DNA of 64,000 bases from Alkalicoccus luteus (GCF_012034335.1 NZ_JAATHJ010000007.1:1-64000), one strand, 5' to 3'; shown: positions 16,243-25,635, counted from the stretch's first letter. Notes: a model not told the origin generated them from the letters alone. Translations and numbers: made by a program.

Positions 16243-17099
16243 CAGGAAGGGCAGACCTTCACTGTCACTCAACATGCTCTGATGGCATGCTGAGTCCTGA
16301 GCAGCTCGTGCATAAACAGGCGGATGCCGGCGTTTCTGTTATGTCTCTGACCGATCATGATACGACTGAAGGACTGAAGCAGGCTCGCACTTTATGCAGC
16401 GAGAGAGGCATCACTTTTATCAACGGTATCGAGCTTTCTGCGTCATTTCATGGAACGAGTGTGGACGTGCTTGGATATGGCTTCCATGAAGAGAGTGCTG
16501 TACTGCAGTCTTACTTAAGTCACGTACGCGATCTTCGAATAATCCGGATGGAGCGTATGCTCGAACAGTGTCAGAAAAATGGCGTTCTCGTGACGATTGA
16601 CGACTTAGCTCCGTTCGTCACAGGATCTGTGCCTGCTCGTCCTCATCTTGCTAAAGCGCTCGTGCATCTTGGATATGCATCATCTATTCAGAACGCATTT
16701 CGACGGTACGTTGGCTCCTCTGCGCCCTGCTATGTAAACAAGCAGGAAGAGGTACATCCGCTGGAGGCAGCTTCGCTCATTCAACAGGCTGGAGGCTTTG
16801 CAGTCATCGCTCATCCTGTCTATTACGGATTGGACCAGGAGCTGAGCAGCTGGCTGCAGGATACTCGGATAGACGGTGTTGAAGTGTATCACAGAGATCA
16901 TATAGAGCAGGATATGGCTCGCTATAAAAGAATGACTGAAGATGCGGAAACACGTTCCCGTACTCTGCTGAAAACGGGCGGAACGGATTATCACCACGAA
17001 TCCTTTGGAAGGACAGGAGAGTACATCGGTGCTTCGCAGCTTCCGTATGAGGAAGCAGTCCGCACCGTGAACCATGTAAAAGGAGGCCGCAGCCAATGA
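16230..17099 (+). CDS. PHP-domain phosphoesterase (TrpH/YciV type)
   Basis: The 289-residue protein begins with the metal-binding PHP signature ADLHCHSTCSDG and has LTDHDTTEGL, GIELSA, VIAHPVYYG and GGTDYHHE, the four histidine/aspartate clusters of the PHP fold. E. coli RnaAM (YciV) is a 5'-3' exonuclease/3',5'-nucleotide phosphatase. Either activity is possible here. It starts at GTG 16230 inside nadE, and TTG 16239 is an alternative. It overlaps the EAL gene at its end. Confidence 0.9.
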   Translation: MAALTGRADLHCHSTCSDGMLSPEQLVHKQADAGVSVMSLTDHDTTEGLKQARTLCSERGITFINGIELSASFHGTSVDVLGYGFHEESAVLQSYLSHVRDLRIIRMERMLEQCQKNGVLVTIDDLAPFVTGSVPARPHLAKALVHLGYASSIQNAFRRYVGSSAPCYVNKQEEVHPLEAASLIQQAGGFAVIAHPVYYGLDQELSSWLQDTRIDGVEVYHRDHIEQDMARYKRMTEDAETRSRTLLKTGGTDYHHESFGRTGEYIGASQLPYEEAVRTVNHVKGGRSQ

Positions 17100-18301
17100 A
17101 TGATGATGATATTCGACGAGACAATGATTATATCGATGCGGCGCTGAAGCCGGTAATTGGAGCTGAAAAATACCATATTGCCGGTTATGAAGTGATCGGG
17201 TGTCTGCAAAAGAATGGAGATACGATTCCACTGAAAGCATTCTTTGACTCCGCTGAAAATGACATGGCGCTGAAATGGCAAACCGACAAGCAGCTTTACA
17301 GGCTTGCAGCTGAAAAACTTCTGGAAAGAGAGAGCTCGGCAAAGCTGTTTATGAATATGCTGCCTGAAGTATTCACCGAGCTGGATGCGATTGAAGATCT
17401 GATGGAGCTGCTTCAGGAATTTCATGAGTGGGGCCTTCAGCCAAGTCAGTTTGTCGTAGAAATTAATTCAGCTGGACTGGAAGGCCGTCTTGATGAATTA
17501 AGTCACTCCATTTTATACTTAAAAGCTTCCGGTTACGAAGTCAGTCTTGACAACATAAAAATTGCAGATACACATCTGGAGCAGTTTGCTAAATTAGAAC
17601 CAAATATAATAAAAATAGATGTTTCGGATTTAAGAACATCCAGTTCCTATACAACATACAGTGAAATTCTTGATACACTCTCCTATTTTGCGAGAAAGAT
17701 TGGCTCTTCACTTCACTTCAAAGGTATTGAAGATGCTGAACAGTTTCATGTTGCCTGGAGATATGGGGGATATTATTATCAGGGAGAATATATTGGCAAG
17801 GACGTTCATGAAGTGGTGGAGAGCAGTTCATTTGAACAAAGTGTGCGTGCTGATATTCACAGCTTTATCGACCGGCACAGCAGAAGGCTGAAAAACGAGC
17901 GTGAATTTGTAAAAAACATGGATGATAAACTGCGTCAGCTTGTTCACACGAAAGATTCAGAAAAGATGATGAAAGAGGCTTCTAAAACGTTTCATGCCGA
18001 AGCTTTTCGTATGTATATTTGTGACGAATACGGCTATCAGATGTCGGCAAACTGGACGAAACGATCAGGGGACTGGGAGCAAAACAAAGAGGCAAAAGGA
18101 AAGAACTGGAGCTGGAGAGTATACTTTCTCGATCATATGTCCCGGATGGCTTTCAATCGAAACGGAATGCTTTCTGATAAATACAGAGATATTGAAACGA
18201 ATGAGTTGATTCTTACTTATTCTCATCCTCTTCAAAGCGAGCAGTTCTTATTTATTGATATAGATCCTATTTACCTGTACGAAAAAAACTGGTTTATTTA
18301 A
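17096..18301 (+). CDS. ykuI: Degenerate EAL-domain protein, YkuI-like
   Basis: The 401-residue protein has an N-terminal EAL-type TIM barrel (about 20-245) and a C-terminal YkuI_C/PAS-like domain (about 270-400). Catalytic c-di-GMP phosphodiesterases need the EAL glutamate, the DDFG pair and a KID lysine. Here the first reads GYEVIG, the second reads DNIK and KID is kept. It may therefore bind rather than hydrolyse c-di-GMP, as argued for B. subtilis YkuI. Length and architecture match YkuI. It overlaps the PHP gene by four bases, and a terminator follows at 18453. Confidence 0.85.
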   Translation: MNDDDIRRDNDYIDAALKPVIGAEKYHIAGYEVIGCLQKNGDTIPLKAFFDSAENDMALKWQTDKQLYRLAAEKLLERESSAKLFMNMLPEVFTELDAIEDLMELLQEFHEWGLQPSQFVVEINSAGLEGRLDELSHSILYLKASGYEVSLDNIKIADTHLEQFAKLEPNIIKIDVSDLRTSSSYTTYSEILDTLSYFARKIGSSLHFKGIEDAEQFHVAWRYGGYYYQGEYIGKDVHEVVESSSFEQSVRADIHSFIDRHSRRLKNEREFVKNMDDKLRQLVHTKDSEKMMKEASKTFHAEAFRMYICDEYGYQMSANWTKRSGDWEQNKEAKGKNWSWRVYFLDHMSRMAFNRNGMLSDKYRDIETNELILTYSHPLQSEQFLFIDIDPIYLYEKNWFI

Positions 18302-18452
18302 TTGTATGACCGAAATGATGCTGCAGGGTATGATGAAAAGCATGTTCAGTCTGTTTACGTTTTATTTCAGCCGGCGACGTATGTCAGCCCCTGAGCCGCA
18401 TCTTTTCTGAAGCACTTCCAGGTATGAAATGAGTTTATGTACTTGCAACAAG

Positions 18453-18485
18453 CCCGTAATGTACGTTTAGCATACGGGTTTTTTT
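18453..18485 (+). terminator. Rho-independent terminator after the EAL gene
   Basis: CCCGTA (18453-18458) pairs with TACGGG (18473-18478), followed by seven T. The loop is large (14 bases). Confidence 0.65.
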
Positions 18486-18531
18486 AATGTTAATGCTGTC
18501 CCGTAGTCGGAAACAGCTGAAAGGAATAGTA

Positions 18532-19680
18532 ATGAATGCAATTCATAATTTAAAAGGGACACTTTTGTTTTTTCACGCGTCAATGACGATCATTATCAGC
18601 TACCTGCCGGTATATTTTCAGTCCATGGGGCTGACTCCTTCCGAGATAGGGACGCTGATGGCTGTAGGCCCTGCAGCTGCGATTGCAGCGCAGCCTTTCT
18701 GGGGGTTTATGAGTGATAAATGGAAAACGGTCCGTCTTATACTGCTCATTTGTCTGGCTGGGGCCGCAGCGGTTGGAGCAGTTATGTTTCAGATAGAACA
18801 GTTTATTCTGCTCATTCCCGCCGTCTACTTGTTTTTTTCGTTTTTATCTCCGGCCGGCGGATTAGGGGACAGCCTGGCTCAGAAAAAGGCGATCGAAACC
18901 GGAATCTCTTTCGGCAGCATCCGTATGTGGGGATCAATCGGATTTGCGACAGCCTCTCTTGGCGGGGGATATGTGCTCAGTTACACTGGCATTAATTCGA
19001 TCTATTATGTATTTCTGCTGTTCATTACGGGAGCATTCCTGCTGGCATTTCGTTCACCTGACAGCGTGCCTGCAGCAAAAAAAGCTTCGCTGAAAGATGC
19101 TTTTAAACTGCTTGGCCGGAAAAAGCTTTTGCTCTTTCTCGCTTTTGTGCTGTCTATCAGCTTAACGCACCGGATGAATGATACATTTATCGGACTTTAT
19201 ATGGTAGAGCTCGGAGGGAATGAAGCTCTCATCGGATGGGCTTGGTTTATAGGCGTGTCTGCAGAGGCGGCGATGTTTGCAGGAAGTGTGTATTGGATGA
19301 GACGATTTCAGCCGCTGACTTTAATCTCTATCGCAGCTGCTGTCTATGCTGTCAGGTGGATGCTGCTGGCGTCTGCACAGGATCCATATATGGTCCTGCT
19401 TATTCAACCGACTCACGGTATTGCTTTCGCTATGCTGTATTTAACCGCTATCCAGTATGTCGGCAAACTTGCGCCTAAAGAATTGATGTCCACGGCACAT
19501 CTGCTCTTAATTTCCGTCTTTTTCGGTGTTTCAGGAGTGATTGGTTCTTCTTTCGGGGGAGCTGTTATCGAAGCAGCGGACGTCCGGTTTTTATATGTCC
19601 TGATGGCTGTTATGGCTTCGGCAGGATTTATCGGATCCCTGTTTTACCGAAAACATCAGGATGAGCCGCATGAGTCGTGA
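18532..19680 (+). CDS. MFS transporter
   Basis: The 382-residue protein has about 12 membrane helices and the MFS loop 2-3 motif as GFMSDKWKTVR, with GLTPSEIGTLMAVGPAAAI before it. It resembles the PPP/HcaT-LacY-like branch, but the substrate cannot be read from the sequence. ATG 18532 follows AAAGGAA. The frame upstream begins inside the preceding terminator T tract and is not used. No operon partner is evident. Confidence 0.85.
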   Translation: MNAIHNLKGTLLFFHASMTIIISYLPVYFQSMGLTPSEIGTLMAVGPAAAIAAQPFWGFMSDKWKTVRLILLICLAGAAAVGAVMFQIEQFILLIPAVYLFFSFLSPAGGLGDSLAQKKAIETGISFGSIRMWGSIGFATASLGGGYVLSYTGINSIYYVFLLFITGAFLLAFRSPDSVPAAKKASLKDAFKLLGRKKLLLFLAFVLSISLTHRMNDTFIGLYMVELGGNEALIGWAWFIGVSAEAAMFAGSVYWMRRFQPLTLISIAAAVYAVRWMLLASAQDPYMVLLIQPTHGIAFAMLYLTAIQYVGKLAPKELMSTAHLLLISVFFGVSGVIGSSFGGAVIEAADVRFLYVLMAVMASAGFIGSLFYRKHQDEPHES

Positions 19681-19756
19681 TTATGTGCTCGTTCGATTAT
19701 ACTGGAGATAACGACAGCGCGAAGTCTACTGTTGCGCTGCATGAAGGAGGGGTGCT

Positions 19757-20425
19757 ATGAATAAAGGCAAATGGGTCTACGCTTCTATCATTGCAGCGCT
19801 CCTTCTGCTCATGTATGTTCAGTGGGATACCATTTCTCTTTTACGAAATGAAGAGTTAGATGAGATTCTGACACTCGCTGAGGAGAACCGTTATTATTTT
19901 TTACTGCTTACGATTCCCTTAATTGTCGTACAACAGCTGTTTACCCTTTTTCCGGTGATTGTTTTAATAGCCGTTCATTTCCTTCTTTTTCCTGTTACAG
20001 AAGCTTTTTTCTATAGTCTCCTTGGAACGGCTGCTGGGTCGATGCTTTGTTTTGCCGCAGTGCATGAATTTGGAGGCAGGTATTACGAGCGGTTCTGGCG
20101 AAATAATAAGAGCAGGTTTGCCCGAGCAGAAACCTTGATTCAGTCCTATTCTTTTTACGGAATCATTCTTTTACGGAGCCTGCCATTCATGCCGAGCAAC
20201 CTTATTTCCGCAGCTGCAGCTATTTCTCGAATTCCCACGAGAACATACTTATTCTCCACCATTGCAGGCAATATATCAATGGTCTGGATGCTTTCGCTGC
20301 TGTCAGCACCGGTTTGGATCGCTGATTCAACGATGTTTTCCTATTTTCTTGGAGGCTACTTGCTATTTTCCGCTGGTATCATTGTGATGTTCTTCTTGGA
20401 CAGGAGAAAGGAGCAAACCGTATGA
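19757..20425 (+). CDS. TVP38/TMEM64 (VTT domain) membrane protein
   Basis: The 222-residue membrane protein has five or six helices and the VTT core: LFTLFPVIVLIAVHFLLFP, LLRSLPFMPSNLISAAAA and a YYERFW-rich loop. It is a distant paralogue of the reverse-strand protein at 11567. AGGAGGGG lies upstream of ATG 19757. It overlaps the next gene by four bases (ATGA), so the two probably work at the same membrane. The lipid-transport role is inferred from the family. Confidence 0.82.
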   Translation: MNKGKWVYASIIAALLLLMYVQWDTISLLRNEELDEILTLAEENRYYFLLLTIPLIVVQQLFTLFPVIVLIAVHFLLFPVTEAFFYSLLGTAAGSMLCFAAVHEFGGRYYERFWRNNKSRFARAETLIQSYSFYGIILLRSLPFMPSNLISAAAAISRIPTRTYLFSTIAGNISMVWMLSLLSAPVWIADSTMFSYFLGGYLLFSAGIIVMFFLDRRKEQTV

Positions 20426-21246
20426 TCTTGGTTTATGTCTTGGTAACGTTGATTCTTACTGCTATTCCTGTTATCATGCTTCACCGCACAAAAAGAAATC
20501 TCAGGCCAGGGCCCAGAGTAACACCGGCCATGTATGTACAATCATTTCGAAATTCCCATTCCGCATCTGCGCTTATGGACATGATCAGATATCTGCAGAA
20601 GCGGGGCTTGATCGTGTCGGTTCAGCTTGGGACCGGTCCGGTGCTGATACAACCTTCCAGGCCTGTAGAAGGAATGGCGCATGAAACGTTTTTAACTAAG
20701 CTGCTTTTCTCGTATGCTGAAGACGGACGTCTGTCACCTCCTCTGATTCGCTATCATCTCGCGGATGAAGCTAGGAGAAGAGAATTTATGATTCAACTGG
20801 AACGTTATGAGGAAATAGTGAAAGAGGACCTCGCGAGAGAAGGGTATGCCGTTAATCGTCCGTATATCCAAGGCTTTTTTCTGGCAGCAGGAGCTGTTCT
20901 TTCAGCGCTTGCCGGCACTCTGCTTATTCTCGACCCGGCCTGGGCGGCTGTTCCGGCCTCAGGCGCTTTTTACAGCTTTTTTCAGGCTGCCCGGTTTCCA
21001 TGGGTACACCATACGAATAAGATGCCGGAGCAGGTATGGAATGGCAGAGAGCATAGTAAGGTCCCATTCCTGTTTCAGGATCCTGGTGAGTTTAAAGCGG
21101 AGCGCAGCATTGTACCTGTTTATGCTGCCGGTTCAGGGGCAATGGCAGCTGGGAGTTTTCAACTGGATGAATTCGGTCCTGAACTGGAAAGTGTGATGGC
21201 TGCAGAGCTGATTAATGTCGCAGATCACGGCGGGAACGACGGCTGA
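20422..21246 (+). CDS. Membrane protein of unknown function
   Basis: The 274-residue protein has an N-terminal helix (1-18), a soluble wing-like segment (35-150) with SALMDMIRYLQKRGLIV and a pair of hydrophobic segments (about 155-195), then a Glu- and Ala-rich tail. The layout (helix, winged segment, paired helices) recalls the C-terminal part of DUF2207 proteins, but that is only a resemblance. It is coupled to the upstream VTT gene by ATGA and overlaps the reverse-strand gene at its 3' end by 35 bases. Confidence 0.6.
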   Translation: MILVYVLVTLILTAIPVIMLHRTKRNLRPGPRVTPAMYVQSFRNSHSASALMDMIRYLQKRGLIVSVQLGTGPVLIQPSRPVEGMAHETFLTKLLFSYAEDGRLSPPLIRYHLADEARRREFMIQLERYEEIVKEDLAREGYAVNRPYIQGFFLAAGAVLSALAGTLLILDPAWAAVPASGAFYSFFQAARFPWVHHTNKMPEQVWNGREHSKVPFLFQDPGEFKAERSIVPVYAAGSGAMAAGSFQLDEFGPELESVMAAELINVADHGGNDG

Positions 21247-21970
21247 GCCTGTATCGTTTTTCAGCGAATTGTCTCATCACAAACTGATGAAGCGGTGCCT
21301 GTACGAGCTTATACAGAACCCAGGGCATGGAAGGTTGAAAATGAGTGATCGCTGCATACGTTAAACCGGGCTTTAAGTCAGACCTCATGAACCAGAGCCT
21401 GGCTTTTGAGCGGTTTTCTCGATGGGAAAGGAGTCCTCCTTTTACCACCCATGCGTCCACATGGTCAGAAATGGGCTTTGGATCATGCTCAAGGTGCAGC
21501 ATCGTTTTCCCGAACGCTTTTATACGAACCGTCTTTCCAGTCTGATCCACTCTAATTAAAGAGTGGAATAGTTTTGGCAGAAAAGCGAAGTAACTCCGAG
21601 ATAAATACGATGCAGGGGTTTTTGTTTTTTCATACCATGTTTGTACGGAAGTTACATGTCTCTTAGCTGCCTTTTCTTTTGAGATCGAGGCAGGAGCAAT
21701 TTGAACGGCAGTTCCGAACGGCTCAGCAGCACGAAGGAACAGCTCGTATAAAAAAGCCGTACGACTGGCGATTGAACCTTGCTGAAACGCATCGTTAGTT
21801 GATAGGTTCAAATGAAGAACGATAACATGATGGTGCGAACATACGTGTGCTAATGATGCCGGTGTCAATCTTATGGACTGACGATCCTGATTAATCCGAA
21901 CGTAGTAGTGATCACCGGAATCCGGCGGCTGCACCTTATTGTCAAAATAAATATCCGCTTTCATCAACAT
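21212..21970 (-). CDS. Hypothetical protein
   Basis: The 252-residue soluble-looking protein has no clear signal or membrane helix. The C-terminal half, with IRIDQTGKTVRIKAFGKTM-like strands and RLWFMRSDLKPGLTYAAIT, is beta-rich and ends in a basic tail (RLSRRSRRDLRH). I do not recognise it with confidence. The C-terminal half weakly recalls DUF2867-like proteins. ATG 21970 is chosen because AAAGGAG lies eight bases upstream, and the earlier GTG is part of that site. It converges on the 20422 gene. Confidence 0.6.
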   Translation of the reverse strand: MLMKADIYFDNKVQPPDSGDHYYVRINQDRQSIRLTPASLAHVCSHHHVIVLHLNLSTNDAFQQGSIASRTAFLYELFLRAAEPFGTAVQIAPASISKEKAAKRHVTSVQTWYEKTKTPASYLSRSYFAFLPKLFHSLIRVDQTGKTVRIKAFGKTMLHLEHDPKPISDHVDAWVVKGGLLSHRENRSKARLWFMRSDLKPGLTYAAITHFQPSMPWVLYKLVQAPLHQFVMRQFAEKRYRLSRRSRRDLRH

Positions 21971-22070
21971 TACGTTCACTCCTTTAACCTTCAGGCCTGC
22001 TTAAATAAAAAACGGTTACCCGTTCAGGACAGTCCAGGTTCCAACTATTTTATGAAGGACGGTGTTTTGC

Positions 22071-22583
22071 GTGAAAACATTCCGGCTGTGTTCGATGACT
22101 ATATTGTTCGATAATCCGCCTGAAGAAGGCGAAACCGTTAAAGGAAGACATATTCCCCTTGTAGACGGACTTATTATCAATAAAGAAGAGGCTGATAAAA
22201 ACTGGCTGCTTGAAGCGGTTACTGACACAAGTATGCAATCGTTTTTTGAAGACTACCGCTCCGAAAAGACCAGATTTATGGCGGAAGTGACAATTACGAA
22301 AAAAACAAACGATCCGGCCACGGTATACTGCATGATACGTGACGTTTTTGAATTAAACGACAGTATCGTCGTGCACATGGAAGGAAAAATTGTTGCTAAA
22401 AAAGAAGACCTCTCTGATATGCTGCTCCGTACGCTTCTCGATGAGGGATACGCAGGAGAAGAGCTTTATAACGAGTTCAGAAAACGTAAAAAAGACCGAG
22501 GGCGTTCGATTCAGGGTGTGCTTACGAACGCCTATGAACAAGCTAAACTGGAAGATGAAAAAACCGGAGAGGACCGGCTGTGA
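22071..22583 (+). CDS. ywpF: YwpF-like protein
   Basis: The 170-residue protein begins KTFRLCSMTILFD and has IPLVDGLIINKEEADKNWLL and EVTITKKTNDPATVYC, the conserved parts of the YwpF-like family. Its function is unknown. The GTG at 22071 matches the family N-terminus and has GAAGGA upstream. The stop TGA overlaps the GTG of the amidohydrolase, so the two genes are probably coupled. Confidence 0.8.
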   Translation: MKTFRLCSMTILFDNPPEEGETVKGRHIPLVDGLIINKEEADKNWLLEAVTDTSMQSFFEDYRSEKTRFMAEVTITKKTNDPATVYCMIRDVFELNDSIVVHMEGKIVAKKEDLSDMLLRTLLDEGYAGEELYNEFRKRKKDRGRSIQGVLTNAYEQAKLEDEKTGEDRL

Positions 22584-23434
22584 AAATAATTGATGCCCAT
22601 ATCCATCTTTCGTATATCGATCGATTTATCGAAACGGCCAAACGTATTTCACATGTTCACTATTCATGCAGCGGGCTGGAAGCCGAGATGCGGGATGCAG
22701 GTGTTACGGCAGCGGTCGGTATGGGGCTTGAAGAGCTCGAAGGAGGCCAAGGATTTCCTGACCCGGATGCTGCGACACCGATGCGTTTAAATATGTTGCG
22801 CGAGCGCTCTCCCCGCATTTATTCCTGTGCGGGGATAAACCCGCACCGCCTGTCTCCGGCTGCATTGAACCGATTGGAAAAAGAGCTTTTAGATCCACAA
22901 ACAGTCGGGATCAAGATATATCTCGGTTATTATTATGTTTATCCTATGGACAGCAGGTATCGGATGATATATGAGATGGCCGCAAAATATAAGGTTCCGG
23001 TCGTCTTTCACACTGGAGATACGTTTTCAGAAAAAGGGCTGCTGAAGTTTGCACATCCGCTTGCTATAGATGAAGTCGCTGTAAGGCATCCGGACGTTAC
23101 ATTTATTCTCGCTCATTTTGGTGATCCATGGATGCTTGACGGAGCAGAGATCGTTTACAAAAACCAAAATGTTTACGCAGATTTATCCGGACTCATAGTT
23201 GGAGATCAATCAGAGCTGACGAGAATCGTTCAAACCCCTCATTTTTTTGACCATTTTAAACATGCGCTTGCTTTTGCAGACAGCTACGATAAACTGCTTT
23301 TCGGTTCGGATTGGCCCCTTATTCCTATCAAGCCTTACATTTCATTCATCCAGTCCATGATTCCTGAAGAGCACCACGAAAAAGTGTTTTATCAAAATGC
23401 CTTAAAGGTTTTTTCGAAAATGAAGCCCTTATAA
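22580..23434 (+). CDS. Amidohydrolase-family (TIM-barrel) hydrolase
   Basis: The 284-residue protein has the metal-dependent amidohydrolase-2 pattern: IDAHIHLSYI at the N-terminus, VVFHTGDTF, FILAHFGDPW and LLFGSDWPL at the C-terminal end of the barrel strands. Such proteins are hydrolases or decarboxylases. The substrate is not evident. The GTG start overlaps the upstream stop. Confidence 0.85.
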   Translation: MKIIDAHIHLSYIDRFIETAKRISHVHYSCSGLEAEMRDAGVTAAVGMGLEELEGGQGFPDPDAATPMRLNMLRERSPRIYSCAGINPHRLSPAALNRLEKELLDPQTVGIKIYLGYYYVYPMDSRYRMIYEMAAKYKVPVVFHTGDTFSEKGLLKFAHPLAIDEVAVRHPDVTFILAHFGDPWMLDGAEIVYKNQNVYADLSGLIVGDQSELTRIVQTPHFFDHFKHALAFADSYDKLLFGSDWPLIPIKPYISFIQSMIPEEHHEKVFYQNALKVFSKMKPL

Positions 23435-23440
23435 ATCCGC

Positions 23441-23469
23441 TTGTCTTTCCTCGACTCTCCCAGTAAAAT
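23441..23469 (+). promoter_or_regulatory. SigA-type promoter of the cyclophilin gene
   Basis: TTGTCT (23441-23446) and TAAAAT (23464-23469) are 17 bases apart, 25 bases before the ATG. Confidence 0.6.
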
Positions 23470-23494
23470 AAGACGTTGAAGGGAGAGATGCTGG

Positions 23495-24259
23495 ATGAAG
23501 CGTACAGTGGGATTACTTAGTTTATCTATTTTCCTGGCTGCCTGCGGCAGTGCAGGAAACGAGAATACAGCTGAAAACGAAATAGAGGATAATAATCAGA
23601 ATGAATCTTCCGATGCAGAGGAGGCAGAGGAAGAAGAAGCTGAAGATGTTGAGGAATCAACGGTCGACATGCCGCAGATGGATGGAGATTTAGCAGATCA
23701 CCCCCGAGCGATGCTGGAAACGTCTTTGGGAGACATTGAGATCGTCTTTTTCCCGGAACAAGCTCCTCTCGCGGTCGAGAATTTTTTTAAACTTGCTAAA
23801 GAAGACTATTATGACGGGATCATTTTTCATAGAGTCATCGAAGACTTTATGATTCAGGGCGGTGATCCCACCGGCACTGGATCAGGCGGAGAAAGCGCAT
23901 TTGGTGAACCTTTCGAAGATGAATTCGACGAATCACTTGCTCATTTTAGAGGTGCTGTATCTATGGCTAACAGCGGACCTAATACGAATGGAAGTCAATT
24001 TTTCATCGTTCACGCTGATGAAACGCAGCTATCAGAAGAAATGTTCGAAGGCAGCGGATTCTCTGAGGAGCGCGTGCAGTACTACCTTGAAGCAGGCGGG
24101 ACCCCTCATCTGGACGGCGGACACACTGTTTTCGGTCATGTTATCTCGGGAATGGATACCGTCGATGAGATCGCTGCTGTTGAAACAGAGGGAGCGGATG
24201 TGCCTCAGGAGGACGTTATCATCGAAAACGTTGAAATACTTGAGGCATATGAAGACTAA
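23495..24259 (+). CDS. Peptidyl-prolyl cis-trans isomerase (cyclophilin) lipoprotein
   Basis: The 254-residue lipoprotein has the lipobox LAAC (Cys near 17) after a short signal, then a strongly acidic linker (about 20-65, mostly Glu/Asp), then a cyclophilin domain with [38 protein letters not shown] and [14 protein letters not shown]. It would assist folding of exported proteins on the outer face of the membrane. The acidic linker is consistent with adaptation to salt. It has its own promoter and terminator. Confidence 0.93.
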   Translation: MKRTVGLLSLSIFLAACGSAGNENTAENEIEDNNQNESSDAEEAEEEEAEDVEESTVDMPQMDGDLADHPRAMLETSLGDIEIVFFPEQAPLAVENFFKLAKEDYYDGIIFHRVIEDFMIQGGDPTGTGSGGESAFGEPFEDEFDESLAHFRGAVSMANSGPNTNGSQFFIVHADETQLSEEMFEGSGFSEERVQYYLEAGGTPHLDGGHTVFGHVISGMDTVDEIAAVETEGADVPQEDVIIENVEILEAYED

Positions 24260-24264
24260 ACTAA

Positions 24265-24299
24265 AAAACCCGGGCAGCCAGTCAGGCAGCCCGGGTTTT
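24265..24299. terminator. Terminator after the cyclophilin gene
   Basis: AAAACCCGGGC (24265-24275) pairs perfectly with GCCCGGGTTTT (24289-24299), so it can act for both converging genes. Confidence 0.88.
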
Positions 24300-24315
24300 A
24301 TCAGTATGTACGGTC

Positions 24316-24501
24316 TTATTTCGCATTGTCTCTAAACATATAAAAAATAAAGAGAATAATAGCCCCAACACCGACAATAGTAAAAATAACTTCTGTAAAT
24401 CCTGTGCCGCCTTCACCGTTCTCTTCTGCAAATACGGTTACAGCAGGAAGAAGCATGAGAATTGTTAATGTAAGACTGAAAGGAAAAAGTTTACTGAGCA
24501 T
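24316..24501 (-). CDS. Small exported or membrane protein
   Basis: This 61-residue protein starts at ATG 24501, nine bases after GGAGG. A signal-like hydrophobic N-terminus ends in AVTVFAEENGEGG, and a second helix (TIVGVGAIILFIFYMF) ends in RDNAK. The architecture is signal peptide, short acidic outer loop and C-terminal membrane helix. I do not recognise a family. It diverges from cheV. Confidence 0.6.
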   Translation of the reverse strand: MLSKLFPFSLTLTILMLLPAVTVFAEENGEGGTGFTEVIFTIVGVGAIILFIFYMFRDNAK

Positions 24502-24608
24502 GAATGCCAACCTCCATTTTTTCTCGAGTCTGTACTATTATAAAATGAAATGGGTTCCAAATCAAACGTCATTTTCCAAACCTCCCCGGAACTTATCAGG
24601 ATATCTAG

Positions 24609-24635
24609 TAAATACTCCCGCGATTCTTCCGATAT
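24609..24635 (+). promoter_or_regulatory. SigD-type (flagellar sigma) promoter of cheV
   Basis: TAAA (24609-24612), 15 bases, then TCCGATAT (24628-24635) closely match the SigD consensus TAAA-N15-GCCGATAT. The downstream gene is a chemotaxis coupling protein, as expected of the SigD regulon. Confidence 0.8.
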
Positions 24636-24678
24636 AAAAGCTGATAGAGACGTTATTCAGTTATTGAAGGAGGACGAA

Positions 24679-25575
24679 ATGACACAATCAAATATACTTT
24701 TGGAAAGCGGAACGAATGAACTTGAAATCATTGTATTTGAAGCAGCAGGGGCTCTGTACGGGATTAACGTCATGAAGGTAAGGGAAATACTTCAGCCGGA
24801 GCAAGTTACACCGCTTCCGCACAGCCACCCGGATTGTGAAGGCATCGCAGATATTCGTGGTGAAATTGTACCTGTTATTAATCTTGAACAAGTGCTTGGA
24901 AATCATGGACATGATGCAAAAGAAAGTAAATTTATCATTGCAGAATTAAACAGCCGCAAAGCAGCATTCCGGGTGACAACTGTAACACGTATTCACAGAG
25001 TATCGTGGGAGCAAATTGAGAGCCCTGATAAACTGGAATCCGGGGACCGCCAAATGACTGCAGGAATTATTCAGCTTCACGAAAAATTAATTCTGCTGCT
25101 GGATTATGAACGAATTGTACATGACATTCTGCCATCGACAGGATTTATGGAAGCACCTGAGAACCATGCTGCTGATACAAGTGCAGACGCTTCTATTTTA
25201 ATTGCCGAAGATTCTCCTATGCTGCAGCGCCTGTTGAAAGATACATTGACTGGCGCGGGATTCAGTAAGCTTACAATCGCTGCTTCAGGAAAGAAAGCGT
25301 GGGAGCTGCTTGAAGAAGACAGCAGCCGTTTTCAGCTGCTGATTACAGATATCGAAATGCCTGAGATGGACGGACATCATCTCACTAAGAAAGTAAAACA
25401 GCATATCGATTTGCCTGTCGTTATTTTTTCTTCTCTTATTACGACAGATTTATTTCATAAAGGAGAAGCTGTCGGTGCAGATGCACAAATCAGTAAACCT
25501 GAAATCAATCAGCTGATAGGATCTGTAAATGATCTCTTGTCGTCAGCTCATGTTTCTTCATCACCTGCTAATTAA
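24679..25575 (+). CDS. cheV: Chemotaxis protein CheV (CheW-receiver fusion)
   Basis: CheV couples chemoreceptors to CheA and adapts through phosphorylation. The 298-residue protein has an N-terminal CheW domain (about 15-150) with VFEAAGALYGINVMKVREIL and DIRGEIVPVINLEQ. A C-terminal receiver domain (about 172-290) has IAEDSPMLQRLLKD, the phospho-acceptor LLITDIEMPEMDG and the conserved Lys in QISKPE. ATG 24679 follows GAAGGAGG; the long upstream frame is not used because it includes the SigD promoter. The presence of cheV and its SigD promoter implies a motile host. Confidence 0.95.
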   Translation: MTQSNILLESGTNELEIIVFEAAGALYGINVMKVREILQPEQVTPLPHSHPDCEGIADIRGEIVPVINLEQVLGNHGHDAKESKFIIAELNSRKAAFRVTTVTRIHRVSWEQIESPDKLESGDRQMTAGIIQLHEKLILLLDYERIVHDILPSTGFMEAPENHAADTSADASILIAEDSPMLQRLLKDTLTGAGFSKLTIAASGKKAWELLEEDSSRFQLLITDIEMPEMDGHHLTKKVKQHIDLPVVIFSSLITTDLFHKGEAVGADAQISKPEINQLIGSVNDLLSSAHVSSSPAN

Positions 25576-25600
25576 CAATGCTGATACTTTCCGCAGTAAC

Positions 25601-25635
25601 AGCAGAAGCCGTGTAATAATGGCTTCTGCTTATTT
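25601..25635 (+). terminator. Terminator after cheV
   Basis: AGCAGAAGCC (25601-25610) pairs with GGCTTCTGCT (25621-25630), followed by TATTT. The 233 bases from there to the next start hold a promoter region only; I see no gene. Confidence 0.75.

Noticed and set aside
18306-18410. 34-codon frame after the EAL gene
   Set aside because: It has no ribosome site, starts eight bases after the EAL stop, is rich in scattered Met and matches nothing I recognise.
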